A model generated the notes under the pieces. That model was not told the origin of the DNA. It saw only the letters and a list, made by a program, of their open reading frames with translations, and did no database searches. A stretch of DNA of 64,000 bases from the NCBI GenBank assembly GCA_011009095.1, contig VTPC01000634.1, forward strand, positions 62,001-126,000. Direction: 5' to 3'. A program made the position numbers and the translations under genes. Below, in pieces: positions 36,069-47,339 of the stretch; position 1 is the first letter of the stretch, and every line of letters begins with the position of its first letter. The stretch is from Ignelater luminosus. Lineage: Eukaryota > Arthropoda > Insecta > Coleoptera > Elateridae.

Positions 36069-36362
36069 ATGAAATTTACCGCCACTGCTATTGCAATTAT
36101 CCTCGCCTTGAGTTTCCTTGCATACACTGAGGCAGGAATAGCAAATGCAGCGGAGAAAATACGTTCTCAACATGAAGCTGCAGCTGAAACTGGACAAAAT
36201 TGTAAATGCATACCATGGAGACAATGTTCAGGAGAGTCAAACCCCGAGTAAGTATAAAATTTGCACGATTCTTTTAAAATCAATAATTTTGAATATTTCT
36301 GTTTTAGGGTATACTGTCAACCATGGTACGGTATGACCTGCTGTATTTTTTCTACTTCGTAA
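36069..36362 (+). CDS. Secreted six-cysteine peptide precursor, family member 5
   Basis: Coding exons are 36069-36247 and 36308-36362 with a 60-bp phase-2 intron (gtaagt...gttttag). The product is 77 residues, the shortest in the family. The signal peptide ends TEAG around residues 20-23, a short Ala/Glu-rich linker follows, and the cysteines lie at 45, 47, 53, 63, 71 and 72 (C-x-C-x5-C-x9-C-x7-CC). It is the most diverged copy: QPWYGMTCCI replaces the SPSYxFVCCV block, although the cysteine spacing is intact. Polyadenylation signal aataaa lies at 36407-36412. Its promoter is not obvious nearby. The strong TATA/initiator at 30738 could serve it through a long 5' intron. Confidence 0.9.
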
Positions 36363-36495
36363 ATAATGTACAAATCGATCAACTTTAAAATGTATAGAAA
36401 CTTAAAAATAAAATGTAATTTTTAACAAGCAGCTATTTTATGTTAAGTCTAATCCTGTGCAGGATAAACATAAAATATTCATGTGTTTTAAAAAC

Positions 36496-36525
36496 TCGCC
36501 ACACATACACACACGCGCACACACA
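36496..36525. repeat. CA-rich microsatellite
   Basis: A short run of (AC)n interrupted by CGCG (cacacatacacacacgcgca and on) just downstream of peptide gene 5. Confidence 0.7.
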
Positions 36526-37330
36526 AAAGCGATCTTAAAAGCAAAAAGACACATAAACGTTTTATTCCGTCGAAAAATATGAAATCCTAGAGTTTGAAAG
36601 ACAAGACTAATGGTTGTTTAACACCACCCCATCTTCTCTGCATTCGAGATTTATTTTATGCTCGTCCTAGATCTAAATGTTCTGCACAATTTCACATAAT
36701 AATGGTTTCCCTATATTATTTTTATTGTCCAATTTATTATCGAAATGAACGAGAAATCTTGACTTTTTATTTGGAAAACTAATTAAGTGGATTTTTTGTT
36801 TGTCGTGCATAATAAATCTACACAAAATATTTATTCATTAAAGTATGGTCAATAATAATAAAAAGTGTGATCATAAAATTAATTCTACTTGTTGCCCGTA
36901 TCTTTAAAACAAGCCATCAATCATAATCTTGGTTCACCGATAAATGTTGCATGGATTTAAACAACTCATTTATTGTTTGGAAAGTGAAATTACAGCTTCC
37001 AGAATAGAATCAAAGTTTGCACAATTTAAACGATTACTGTTTATTAGTATGTAAATTTTAAAAAAATGCAATATGGCGATTTCTCTTATAATCAAAGTTT
37101 GCAAAAGACTTTGAAGATGTTTAGAATTCCTTTGAGGAAAGGGAACGGAAAACGTACCAAAATACTTTCAACAATGTTTAACAACAAATGCTTGATATGC
37201 GATTCATCTTTACTTAGCCTCTAGCAGTTAACAAACTTCTAGTCAATTTTGAGAAATTTAATAAGAAAATACATTTTAATAATACGAAAATAAAAACCAA
37301 AAGGGCATGCAATAATTTATTATAACTTAC

Positions 37331-37547
37331 CCGCAGCTAGTTGTTCCTTTTCTATATCAGCGATATCGGGAATACTTTCCGTCAACGTAATGGTAACACC
37401 TACATCGTTCTCTATATTTTTAGGTTCTTTTAAATCCGCTTCGCATTTCGCTAATCGACCCCAAGTCCATTCAGCATCCACAGTTATCCACGTAATAAGA
37501 TCTTCTAATCGAAGTACTACTTTCTCTGATATCGCTAAAACTTCATC
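37331..37547 (-). CDS. Probable internal exon of an unidentified host gene
   Basis: On the minus strand, 217 bp are fully open between a good acceptor (aactttattacag, just above 37547) and a consensus donor (gtaagt, just below 37331). It starts in phase 0 and ends one base into a codon. The 72 encoded residues are acidic, with balanced composition (starts DEVLAISEKVV, contains DAEWTWGRL, ends EKEQLAAG). Base composition is richer in GC than the flanks. No stop occurs in this frame. I do not recognise the protein and found no neighbouring exon, which would imply long introns. It could instead be an old retrotransposed fragment. Confidence 0.5.
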
Positions 37548-38104
37548 CTGTAATAAAGTTAAGCCGAATTAGTGTATATCCAGATATAGATATTTTAGAC
37601 TTCCGGAAACATATTTTGGTAGTTTATAGAAATGCGGTTTGCGTTTTTGAAATGAAACGGTAATTGAAGATATTTCTGAGACATTCTGCAGTAACATTTT
37701 TAAGCACCATTTAACATTAAAATTAAAATTATCAATATACTTAATATTTTCTTTATTATTATTAAGGTATCTCGGAATATTCTATGACGCCTGTATTGTT
37801 AATTATAGGTTGTCGACCATTTCGTAACAAACTCTTCAACGTTTTTAAATATTGGAACCGTTCAAAATATAAAATATACACTGTCCATAGAAAATAGAAC
37901 TAATTTCAATCGTTTGTTGGTTAGACACTCAACATTTATTACAATTAACGTTGCTGTTAGAAAAGAGTCAAATTTCATATCACAAGTAACTGGATATCTT
38001 TACTGAATAATCTTACTTTGATCCTGATTACCTGTTAAGGGTAAAATCATAAAATGTCTTGATCTTCCTTTACTTACGTTTGTCGCTAACACTATAGTAT
38101 TTTT

Positions 38105-38300
38105 GTTCAATTAAGGCAGAAATCCACGCCGTAGTTCTTTCTATCCAAGATACAGAAGGAAGCAACTGCGAGGTTTTAATATCTATATTCTATCAGACAG
38201 CCAAGCAGCTTTAAAAGTTTTTAGATCTTCCTCTTTTGAGTCGAAAAGCACTCGGACTGCAAGCGATCCCTGAAGCTTTGAACTTCCTAAGTAGTCAGAC
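38105..38300 (+). pseudogene. LINE RNase H domain relic
   Basis: One frame reads IKAEIHAVVLSIQD, then after a frameshift IYILSDSQAALKVF followed by SSFESKALGLQAIPEALN. These match the RNase H region of jockey-class LINEs (xFQAEIxAI...ILSDSQAALKAL). The Asp of SDSQ is a catalytic residue of that fold. Flanking RT is absent, so it is a fragment. Confidence 0.6.
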
Positions 38301-38909
38301 TTCTTTTTGCTACTAGCCACTGTTCAGTGAAATATAGTTTAAAGAATATAGGCAAAATGGACAATATAATAAATACCGATTCTACAAAACTAAAATTGAA
38401 GACGCAAAACATCAACTCTGCATCAGAGCCGCTTTGGTTCAACTTTTCTAAAGGTTGATGATCTAGCCCAAAAGTATAATATACTCAAATTTGTCAAAAT
38501 TTGGGGTATATTCAATGATTAATATTAGATATGAGGTTCTTCACAAAAATCAAGGTGAAGAAAGGTTTTATTATCCCAACCGACCCATTCACAATCTGTA
38601 ATCTACCTATCTATCTTTACGTATAGGTCAAGATTCTAGCATCTGTATTATATAAACAATCAAGATCAAAATCCTAAAAGTTGGGAATGAAACCAAAAAA
38701 AAGAGTCTAGCAACATCTAGAAGGACAACTACAAAGTGAATTCAAAAGCAGGACCGCCGCGCCGCCTGTAGATGTGCAAGTTGTTTACCGTACAAACACT
38801 GCTAATGAAAAGGGCAATATTTTAGTCAAGTGCGAGAAGAACCTCCACTCAATGACCATCCGAGAACAACGATTTTTTAAATCTTGCTCGAAGATCCAAA
38901 TAGTTTGGG

Positions 38910-39536
38910 GTCAATCCATTTCAAACGGTCCAGAAAAACAAATTTTAGTTGCTCGACCATTTTAAAAAAAATTAATATTTTTATTATTATTTGCCTCAAG
39001 TATGAGTAGCCAAAAACACATACTATTTTATTTTTATACTTAACCGTTTAGAAATGACGGCCATTTGTACTCCACGGTGCACCCTGATTTTTGCGTTTGC
39101 AGACATCTACGGAAAATTAATTTCCTACGGACTGGTTAGTCATAGACATTTCAAATAAAAACTACTGTTTTCTTTAAACCTTGCTCTATCTTTCTTGTTC
39201 CTTTCATTAAAGTCCTAAATTGTCATTTAATATGTGAAAATCGCTCTTGAAATTTGATGACACAATTTAAAGAAACGCACTTTTGAAGGGATTTTTTTAT
39301 GGAAGGGGTGCAATATCAAAGTTAATTTGTTTTGTGCTGATACATATCACAAAACACTTCTTGCTGAAAAAGAAAGAAGCTCAAATCTTGCTTTCTTTAT
39401 TTTTTATACAGTTGCAAAGAGTCGCAATTTTCAGATTTGGACTAATTTTAAGGCTTTAGGCTTGCGATATTAATTTTTTTTTAAATGGTCGAGCAACCTG
39501 ATTTGGACCACTTGGAATGGATTGACTCTTTGTTCA
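38910..39536. mobile_element. Inverted-repeat element, about 627 bp
   Basis: The left arm (from 38910) reads gtcaatccatttcaaacggt, then ttgctcgaccattttaaa and aattaatat. The right arm, ending 39536, is its complement with a few mismatches over about 60 bp. There is no reading frame between. A target duplication is not clear. It is a non-autonomous DNA transposon of unknown superfamily. Confidence 0.75.
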
Positions 39537-39846
39537 AACAAGATTATTAAAAAGCAAGTCCACTTTAAATGAAAAGATAACATGCAAGAGCAGCAAAGAG
39601 GCTAGAGTTTCATATATAGACATATCGAATATAGGGTTATGGGGGTGTCAATCGATCAGGCTTGATGAAAGGATTGCGATGGTACCAGTTCCAGCTGACA
39701 GAAATGAACGGTTCAAAAGTTATGACCATTTTTCTAAAACGCCGGTTCCACCTATAAACTTCAGTAGAAGTAACATTACGAGACCGGTGCTTTTGAAATT
39801 CCACGCGGATTAGCATGCGTGTCTGTGGGGAGCGTTTCGTGTTACG

Positions 39847-39871
39847 TTAGGTTAGGTTAGGTTAGGTTAGG
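39847..39871 (+). repeat. (TTAGG)5 tract, 5' side of LINE
   Basis: Five perfect TTAGG units, the ancestral insect telomere repeat, directly adjoin the 5' end of the truncated LINE. Confidence 0.9.
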
Positions 39872-41829
39872 TAATATACGAAGGAAAAGGGGCAGAAAGA
39901 AGAACCATTTAGCATGGAGGAACTAGAGACGGCAATGAAGAAAATTAAAAACAACAAAGCGCCGGGACCAAATGGTATATCTCCCGAAATCACCAAACTG
40001 ACAATCTTTTTAATAAATGTCTAGAAGATGAAGTATTTCCACAACAATGGAGACTAGCCCAATTGGTTTTAATACCTAAGCAGAGCCAGGGGGAATGGAA
40101 GAACCAAATATAGGCCGATCTGTCTAATGAACATACTGAGGAAGGTGCTAGAGGCTTTAATACTAAATAGGCTAAGAGAAGAACTAGAGGATAAGGGAGA
40201 TATCTCTCCAAGACAGTACGGTTTTAAAAAAAGGGAATCGACACTTCATCCCATGGACAAAATTATCCAGAAAGTAAAAAAATAAAAAGCAAAGCAACAA
40301 AATATAGAGAATTTTGTATACTGATATCAGTGGATATCAAAAATGCTTTCAACACAGCAAGATGGGATGGAATCGTGGAAAATCTAAAGAAAAGGGGAAT
40401 AAGTACATACCTAATAAACATTATTAGTAGCTACCTAAGCGAGAGAAAACTAGTACTTAGTGATGGAAGGCAACGAAGGACTTACTGTGGAGTCTTTCAG
40501 GGCTCTCTCCGCGGACCAAACCTGTGGAATGTGTACTTCGATAAAGTTACTACCACAAGGTTGCCTACAGAAGCAGAAATGATATGTTATGCGGATGACA
40601 CCGCCCTAATTATAACCGGCCGGAGTGAGGAGGAATTAATAAGAACAGCAGAATTATCCCTAAAAAGAATCAACGAAGAAATAAAGAAAAAGAAACTTGA
40701 ATTTGCCGCACAGAAAACAGAAATGATTACTCTATACGAAGGTAGAAGACTAAAGAATCTAGAAATAAATTTTCTTGGCAGAACAATAATAAGCAAAGAG
40801 AACATTAAATATCTAGGAGTTTGTTTTAATAGAAACGCAGGCATGGTTACACATGTTGAATTTGCCAAGTGTAAAGCAGAAAGGACAATTGAAGCGTTAG
40901 CTAGAATAATGCCTAGGGCAAGAGGCCCACTAGCAAGCAAAAGAAGGGTCCTAAGCGAAGCTGGGCATGCCATATTATTATATACAGCGCCCATATGGGA
41001 AAACTCCCTCAAATATAAAAAATATAGAAAAAAATTGGAATCGACACAAAGGAAAATGTGCATCGGTATTAGTTCTGTTTACTCAACGGTCTCAGCGGTG
41101 GCGACGCAGGTAATAGCACAAACAATACCTATAGATATCTTGACGGAACAAAGAAGTAGAAGGTTTATAGATAAAGAGATTAACAAACAAGACATATTAA
41201 ACGATACATTAACAAAATGGCAAGAAAGATGGCAGGATGAAGAAAACATTGCTGCTTGGACTAGAAGATTAATTAAAAATATAAAGCCAGGGTATGAAAA
41301 GAAGCACGGGAACGTGGAATACTAGCTGACACAATTTCTGACACGTCACGGGAGTTACGGAGCATATCTGTTCAGAATAAAAAAAAAGAGATAATGACAG
41401 ATGCATAGCCTGCAACGTCAAGGATGATGCCGAACATACAATCTTTTATTGCAGAAGATAGGAGGAACGTAGAACAGATTTAAACAACAAGTTAGGAAGA
41501 GATATAAATCCAGACAACATAATCGACATCATGTTGGAGAAGGAGGAATACTGGAATTTAATCCAAGCTATGATTAGGGAAATACTAGAAATCAAAGAAA
41601 GAGAGGATTAATAAGGAATGTGTATAACAGAAGAAAGAGTTCAAGAACATACATTAAATATAATACGACTATGGCAAACACCAGAGTGATGAACATCCAA
41701 GCACTCTTAAACACACTGCTCTGAAGTAATGCTAGCGCGGTTCCGCTGCAAGTGACAACAGCTTTATGTGGATAGGGGTTTTTAGCGCACTACCTGACAG
41801 CAGATTTTCCCCGGCCACCTAAAAAAAAA
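39872..41829 (+). mobile_element. 5'-truncated R1-clade LINE in TTAGG repeats
   Basis: The copy starts in the pre-RT linker (EELETAMKKIKNNKAPGPNG), has RT, a C-terminal CCHC-type motif (CIACNVKDDAEHTIFYC) and a stop at 41609, then a 3' untranslated region and an A9 tail at 41821-41829. TTAGG units lie on both sides. R1-clade elements of the TRAS and SART type insert specifically into TTAGG in other insects; membership here is inferred from the clade and target. Confidence 0.75.
40330..41325 (+). pseudogene. R1-clade reverse transcriptase, uninterrupted 331-codon part
   Basis: This frame covers the palm, thumb and following region. DIKNAFNTARWDGI holds the first catalytic Asp, GVFQGSLRGPNLWN the template-grip block, and CYADDTALI the catalytic YADD at residues 87-90. 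KYLGVCFNRNAGM and MPRARGPLASKRRVL are typical of R1-clade LINEs. Frameshifts lie upstream (39900-40330) and downstream near 41325-41400, so the polyprotein is not complete. RT would copy the LINE RNA at a nicked target, but this copy looks inactive. Confidence 0.8.
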
Positions 41830-41831
41830 GG

Positions 41832-41856
41832 TTAGGTTAGGTTATATTAGGTTAAG
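41832..41856 (+). repeat. TTAGG tract, 3' side of LINE
   Basis: Directly after the A-tail come TTAGG, TTAGG, TTATA, TTAGG, TTAAG, in the same orientation as the tract on the 5' side. The two tracts were probably one array before the LINE inserted. Confidence 0.85.
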
Positions 41857-42079
41857 TTCGGTAATTTTCCATAGAATCGCATTAAAGGATTCCGTGGGAA
41901 AATGAAAAGCGCCGGTCTCGTAATGTTACTTCTATTGAAGTCTGTAGGTGGAACTGGCATCAACATTTACTTCACCTGGAACCGGTACCATCGTGATCCT
42001 CTCTTCAAGCCCAATCCACTGACACCCTGCATGACCCTATATTCGATATGCCTATGTATGAAACTCAAACCAGCAAAGG

Positions 42080-45000
42080 TTCAAGCAAGAGAAAAATCAA
42101 TGTGCAAAGTTTCTTTTAAACATTGTCACCAAAAAATTGCAATCTTGATTTTACGTCAAATTTGCCAAATTATATTGTCTTAGCATAGCATTTCGTTTCA
42201 ATAAATTTTCTCGAAATTGTCATCGTGAATCATGATAAGTTCGAAGACTCATTACACCACTATTTCCAATAGTAATCCCAGGTATGGTCTCTCTGGCTAC
42301 TAGTCTACTGGTTGAATATCTATTCCGATAAGGCTTTCTACAGTTGGTTGTTTTATTCAAAGTTGAAAAGCAATAATCCTCCTACGGCTGGCTGCGAGTC
42401 CCAGTACTGAACAGAATAAAAAATTCCTTCTAAGATTGTAGATGTAAAGAAACTCCAAAAAGAGTGGGCTTCAGGTCGGTTGGACTTCACTTATCTTTCA
42501 GTTCCAAGACAAACCCGCTCCTAATTTTACTAGAGACGAATTAACAAATAAAACCCACAAATCAGTACTCCAGAGAGGACTTTGGAGGGGAGAATGACGT
42601 TCGCGGCACAAGTCGGCACATACGCGTGAGAACCCGTTGGAGAATTCCACACGCGACACACAGACGGACAAGACGTCCTCTCACGTCAATCTCGATTAGT
42701 ATTGGGGTCTTCACTCCATACGAAGACTATACCGCTTGAAAACTTTCCAGGTAGACATTTCAAAAGCCATAAGAGCACACCGAAGAGAATGATAGTTCAA
42801 CATTAGTTCTATATCGTGTGCTCTTTTTATAGCGTTTACGTTAAAAGTTTTCAAGTATGTTGCAGTATATTCAGGTGGTGGAAGGCAACTAAGCCTCGTC
42901 TCATAAACCCAGTGGGAAGTCGTCACGGTTAAGTCGAGCCTTATCTCCAAGTCAATCAAACTTGTTTTGTTTTTATTTCTATACCTATACCATCTATCAA
43001 ATATCTCGCTGTACTTTATCTATTACCTCAAGATTTATTTTCTTTGTTTGCTTGTCAAGCTTTTTTATTAATCACATTTATTTTTAGACATGCAGATATT
43101 GTTGCCAGCATTATCTCATTAAGCGACTTAAAAAATTGTTACTCGGTCAGTCAATAGATTATGGTATAGTCATCTTCCAAAGCTTATTTGAAAAGCTCTT
43201 ATATTTTCTCTCCCTGTCTTCATAATATCAATAGCTAATGCATACCGTTCCAATATCACTTTATACAAAAAAAAACAGAATCTAGTGTTTTTCTACTTTC
43301 TATTAAGGTGCTCAATGGTAAAAGCTTATGATTATTAATTTACTGGTAATTTAGTGATCCACTCATAAGAGGGCATTAGGTGCTCTACTTTGCAGAAGCT
43401 GATAGTGTCATAAATTCTTGCTATCTCTTCTTTAGCCAATGATTTTTGACATTCAGTTGCAATGCAAGAAAATAAAGAGATCTCAGTTCCTAAAGCCATG
43501 AATGTCTTATCAATCATTTACTATATCGATTCTCTACATACCTCGGTGAATAACAACAACTAATTTTCTTTAATATTTAAATTTTAATTGTTTCTAAAAA
43601 GTTCACAACATGTTCTATTAAAGGAATATTTTCCAACTTCGGAAATGTGGTTGAATAACTGGAATAGGAAAACGCCCTTCTAAATAATTATGAGAAGTAA
43701 ACTATATTTTCGAAATTTTAAAATCATGAAATTCTTCTGATCATGACGTAATTCTAATATGAGATACTATAATGAAATTTAAAAAAATGAGTTTAATGAT
43801 TTTGGAAGTAATTTAATCTAGTTGGTTATATGTTAACTGTTAACTTTTAATAACACACACAGAAGGGAGACCACCGTTATTTTACACCATATCATATACT
43901 AAATAGATAGAATAATTCTATTTACAAATGTGCAGAAAACCGCGGTTGCTCATTAATTTTTACTGATGCCATTCAACCATGCGCTTATTAAAATGTGAGT
44001 CTATTTAACAACTACAAAGATCAATAAAAGCTTCGATTTCAATAGCGAAGGAAATAACCAGACAAATTTAATTTATGTAGTCTTTCTTATTTTATTTTAT
44101 GTGCTGCAAGTGCACTTTCTATAAAGCTTTTACAGTATACCTCCGTATTATTTCACATAATCAAATTCAAATACCATCCTTATTTACAAAATTAAATAAC
44201 ATCTTTGAGCAGTAAAATGAAATTTTTATCATATCTTCGTAACAAGTAATTCAAAATAACAAGCAGAACTTCTCAACAGTCACGATTTTTTTTACCCAAT
44301 TAAATTTCCTTTGCAAAATAAATTCCTCGAACAGGAGGATATTATTTCCCTGCAAAGTTTACCTTTATACTATAAAACAATAATGAAATAATTAATGTTT
44401 CATATTGAATAGTTAATTCAAGATTTACCAGAAATTAGAGCAAGTAAGCAAAGCTTCTGTTGTTGCTATAGCAGCAATGCCTTTCCACCTATAACATTTC
44501 ACCCACGTAGGGTTTAGATTTCATTATTCTATACAGAAAGGTATTATTTTGAGAATTCATTATTGCAAAGTTGTTCTTACCAGATAATGGCGTAACCAAA
44601 ACAATATGAATACATAGTATATACATTAAACTTGTTTCCTCTAATTCTGTTGGATATTTTGTTACATTTGTACTATTATTATTACTGTTATAGAATATTT
44701 GAATTTTAAAAACAAATAGGAAAGTTTGATCTTCTGAGATACATAACTACATCCTTTGCATATTTCCATAAAATAATTTGTTTGTGGTCCAGAATAAAAT
44801 AATAGAAATTTAAGAACATCCACGTATAACAATGGCTAATTTTTCCTAGCTTACTGGAGAGAAAACATTGAAGTATCAAGAGAGTTTAAATGGAAAAATT
44901 CTTGTTGAAAACAATCCATGTTGACATCTTTGTCATTGTGCTACCCAAATTTCTGGGTATTATGCTATAAATTTTAACCGTTTATTAGTGACTTTATGAA

Positions 45001-47280
45001 GATCCAGTAACGATCGCAAAAACAAACATAATCTTACAGATGATATGAGAATGTTAAAATAGAAAAGAATGTAACATTCATAAATTTATTGAAATCCTAG
45101 AAGTAGCCCCACGTTGGTCGCCAATTATTAGAGACGTGTAAATTATTTTCAGTCGAATTTTCATCACACACTCAATCCAGCGCTCTTTCCATTCCTATAG
45201 ACTTTCTGTAACCTCAAAGTATGTAAGTTTTCGACAAAGTCTAAAACATATTCGTCGATTAACTTTTTCTGAAACGTGACGAATGTGACGAACAGCTGCA
45301 CACACGTGACAACAAAGCCTGCAGCAAAACAACCAAACGAACAGGAGAGACAAACGGGCTTATGTACTAAAGTCATACCGCTTTCCGTTATGCCGCATCG
45401 TTTCAAAGTTATAGAACCATTCTGGATACGTTGTACAACAGAAGTTACACGGAAACTATCTTTAAGTGGTGCAAAAGGAAAAGGAAGGAAAAATCTAAAA
45501 TAGAATATGTTTTACAACCCGTGTTCTAGTAAAGAAGGTTAGATGTTTCGCGAGATGAACTAGCGCTTATAATACTAAGAACTATTCAAATCCGAAAAAT
45601 AAATAAACGCCTTTGAATGATCACGTTTTCCTTACCCTTCAGCACTGCAATGGCTAAATTTTGCAATTATACTTACAATGTCTACTTTTCTTTCAGTGAT
45701 ATTAGTAAGAAAGAACTGTTTCAACTATGTCATCGCTATAATAATGAAAGCCAGAAAAACTAAAATTTAGAAATAGGCACTGCAGCCGTTTTAGCTACCT
45801 TTTGTAACTGTTTACAACCTCCTTGAACGTTGAGAAATGTTGCTTTAGATTATGGATCAGAAATTACTAGACGATTACGTTCTATAAGGGATTTTATACA
45901 AAATCTTTTTTATGTTACATTACGCAAGTTTCTATAAAGTTAATTCCTTTTTTCCTATTTTCAGTTTTTTTTTCTCTTGATGTGACGTTAATGCTTCCAG
46001 AACAATGATCTTTCAATAACGCTTCTGAATCGTGGTACTTCTTTTGCAACTACTATCGTGTATCTATACTCTTCTGCAGATTTTCCGTAGGTTCTTATTA
46101 ACATAAAAGGATTAGGGCTATACATTTCACATTAGATTTCCCGACCTTTCCAAAATTTCAATGCAATATTTTTGAAAATTCCATGTATTTACGAGTTATT
46201 CTAGTCTACTACCATTCAAGAGTTGATGCGCAACCGGGACTTGTTTCAGATGCGACGATTTGTCTTGCATGCCAATAATATTGGTAAGTTTCATGCCTCG
46301 TGCGAACGTCGCAAGTCTCATGACGACGTACGAACTGGTTAGCTACTGTCATGTCATCATCAAAGAAAACCTCGGGACCCTTATTTTACCTACTGCAATT
46401 TCTACTCTTGCAAAATTAATGATTTGAAGTTAGCCACAATATTCATTATACAGTTTTTAGGGTAATTAATTCAATTGTTTAAATTTATTGTCAGATCTGA
46501 CAAAAGTAGGTTGCAGTGTTACTTATCTCTTTTTTTGCCATATTTACAAAATTTAAAGCCATCTGTTGTTGTATACTTTTTACCAATAGCTCTTTTTCTA
46601 AAAGTCAATTTTAAACAATTAAAATTAAGGAAAAATCATTTCAAGAATCGTCCCGGCTCAAAGCTGGCCCTTAAACAAATATTTTCTTGCGCTCATGTGG
46701 ATCTCCTCGGGGGTTCCGAAACAGACATGGAGGTCTCCCTTGGACTCCAAACAAAACATGAAACCCCTCCTTAAACTCCAGAAATAACAGGATAGAGGAT
46801 CCTAAAACGCCTAGTATCTTGAGCTGACGTCAATATTTTTGCTGTTATTAGAAATTGCAGATAAAATCGTTAAATTCCCTGACTTCTATTTATATTTCCA
46901 GACTTTTTCTCTATCAAATTTTTTTCCTGACTTTTCCAGGTTTCCCGCGTTTTCCAGGCGAGGCTGAATCCTGTATGAGGGTTTAATTAGGTCAGGTAAA
47001 CCACTGACAAAAAATTAATTCATGAACTCATCCTTTACCCAATCGACCGTATAAACGATATTATTTACTATCTTGCTGAAAAGTTTAGGTTTTGTCAAAG
47101 ATCTTTTTCTCGAAGTCTAGTACTCTAAACAAGTATTTCAGTTTCTGTTGGTTCAGATGCATATGTGAATTGATCTGACCAGTTTCCTAGTTTCATCTTA
47201 GCTTGGAGCAACCGAGTTTAAAATAAAATTGCACAATATCTAACATCTCTGTTATTTATAATCTTCCCGCGATTCTTTAT
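42080..47280. other. Long intergenic stretch, no gene recognised
   Basis: A GC-richer patch lies at 42560-42730 and small open frames at 45164-45503 and 46475-46774, none with a recognisable domain or splice pattern. The rest is AT-rich. I see no inverted repeats long enough to call an element. Confidence 0.45.
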
Positions 47281-47339
47281 GTTTACGTTACTTTGGCAAA
47301 ATCCCTTTTCACTAAACAAAATTGGAAGTGCTTTAATAA

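Larger units (their letters stand above)
39605..42066. mobile_element. Large inverted-repeat element enclosing TTAGG tracts and a LINE
   Basis: Arms of over 200 bp are inverted copies: left 39605 to about 39825, right about 41870 to 42066. Shared blocks include gagtttcata, catatcgaatatagggt, gatggtacc and gaagtaacattacgagaccgg. An 8-bp direct repeat cagcaaag lies just outside (39591-39598 and 42071-42078) and may be its target duplication. The centre consists of TTAGG repeats split by a LINE. Confidence 0.75.

Noticed and set aside
38078-38166. Minus-strand exon candidate with acceptor and gtaagt donor
   Set aside because: Its only sensible frame meets a tag stop before the donor, and the plus strand is explained by a LINE RNase H relic.
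45164-45503. Overlapping frames on both strands
   Set aside because: They are mirror images of one another with no domain, promoter or splice support.
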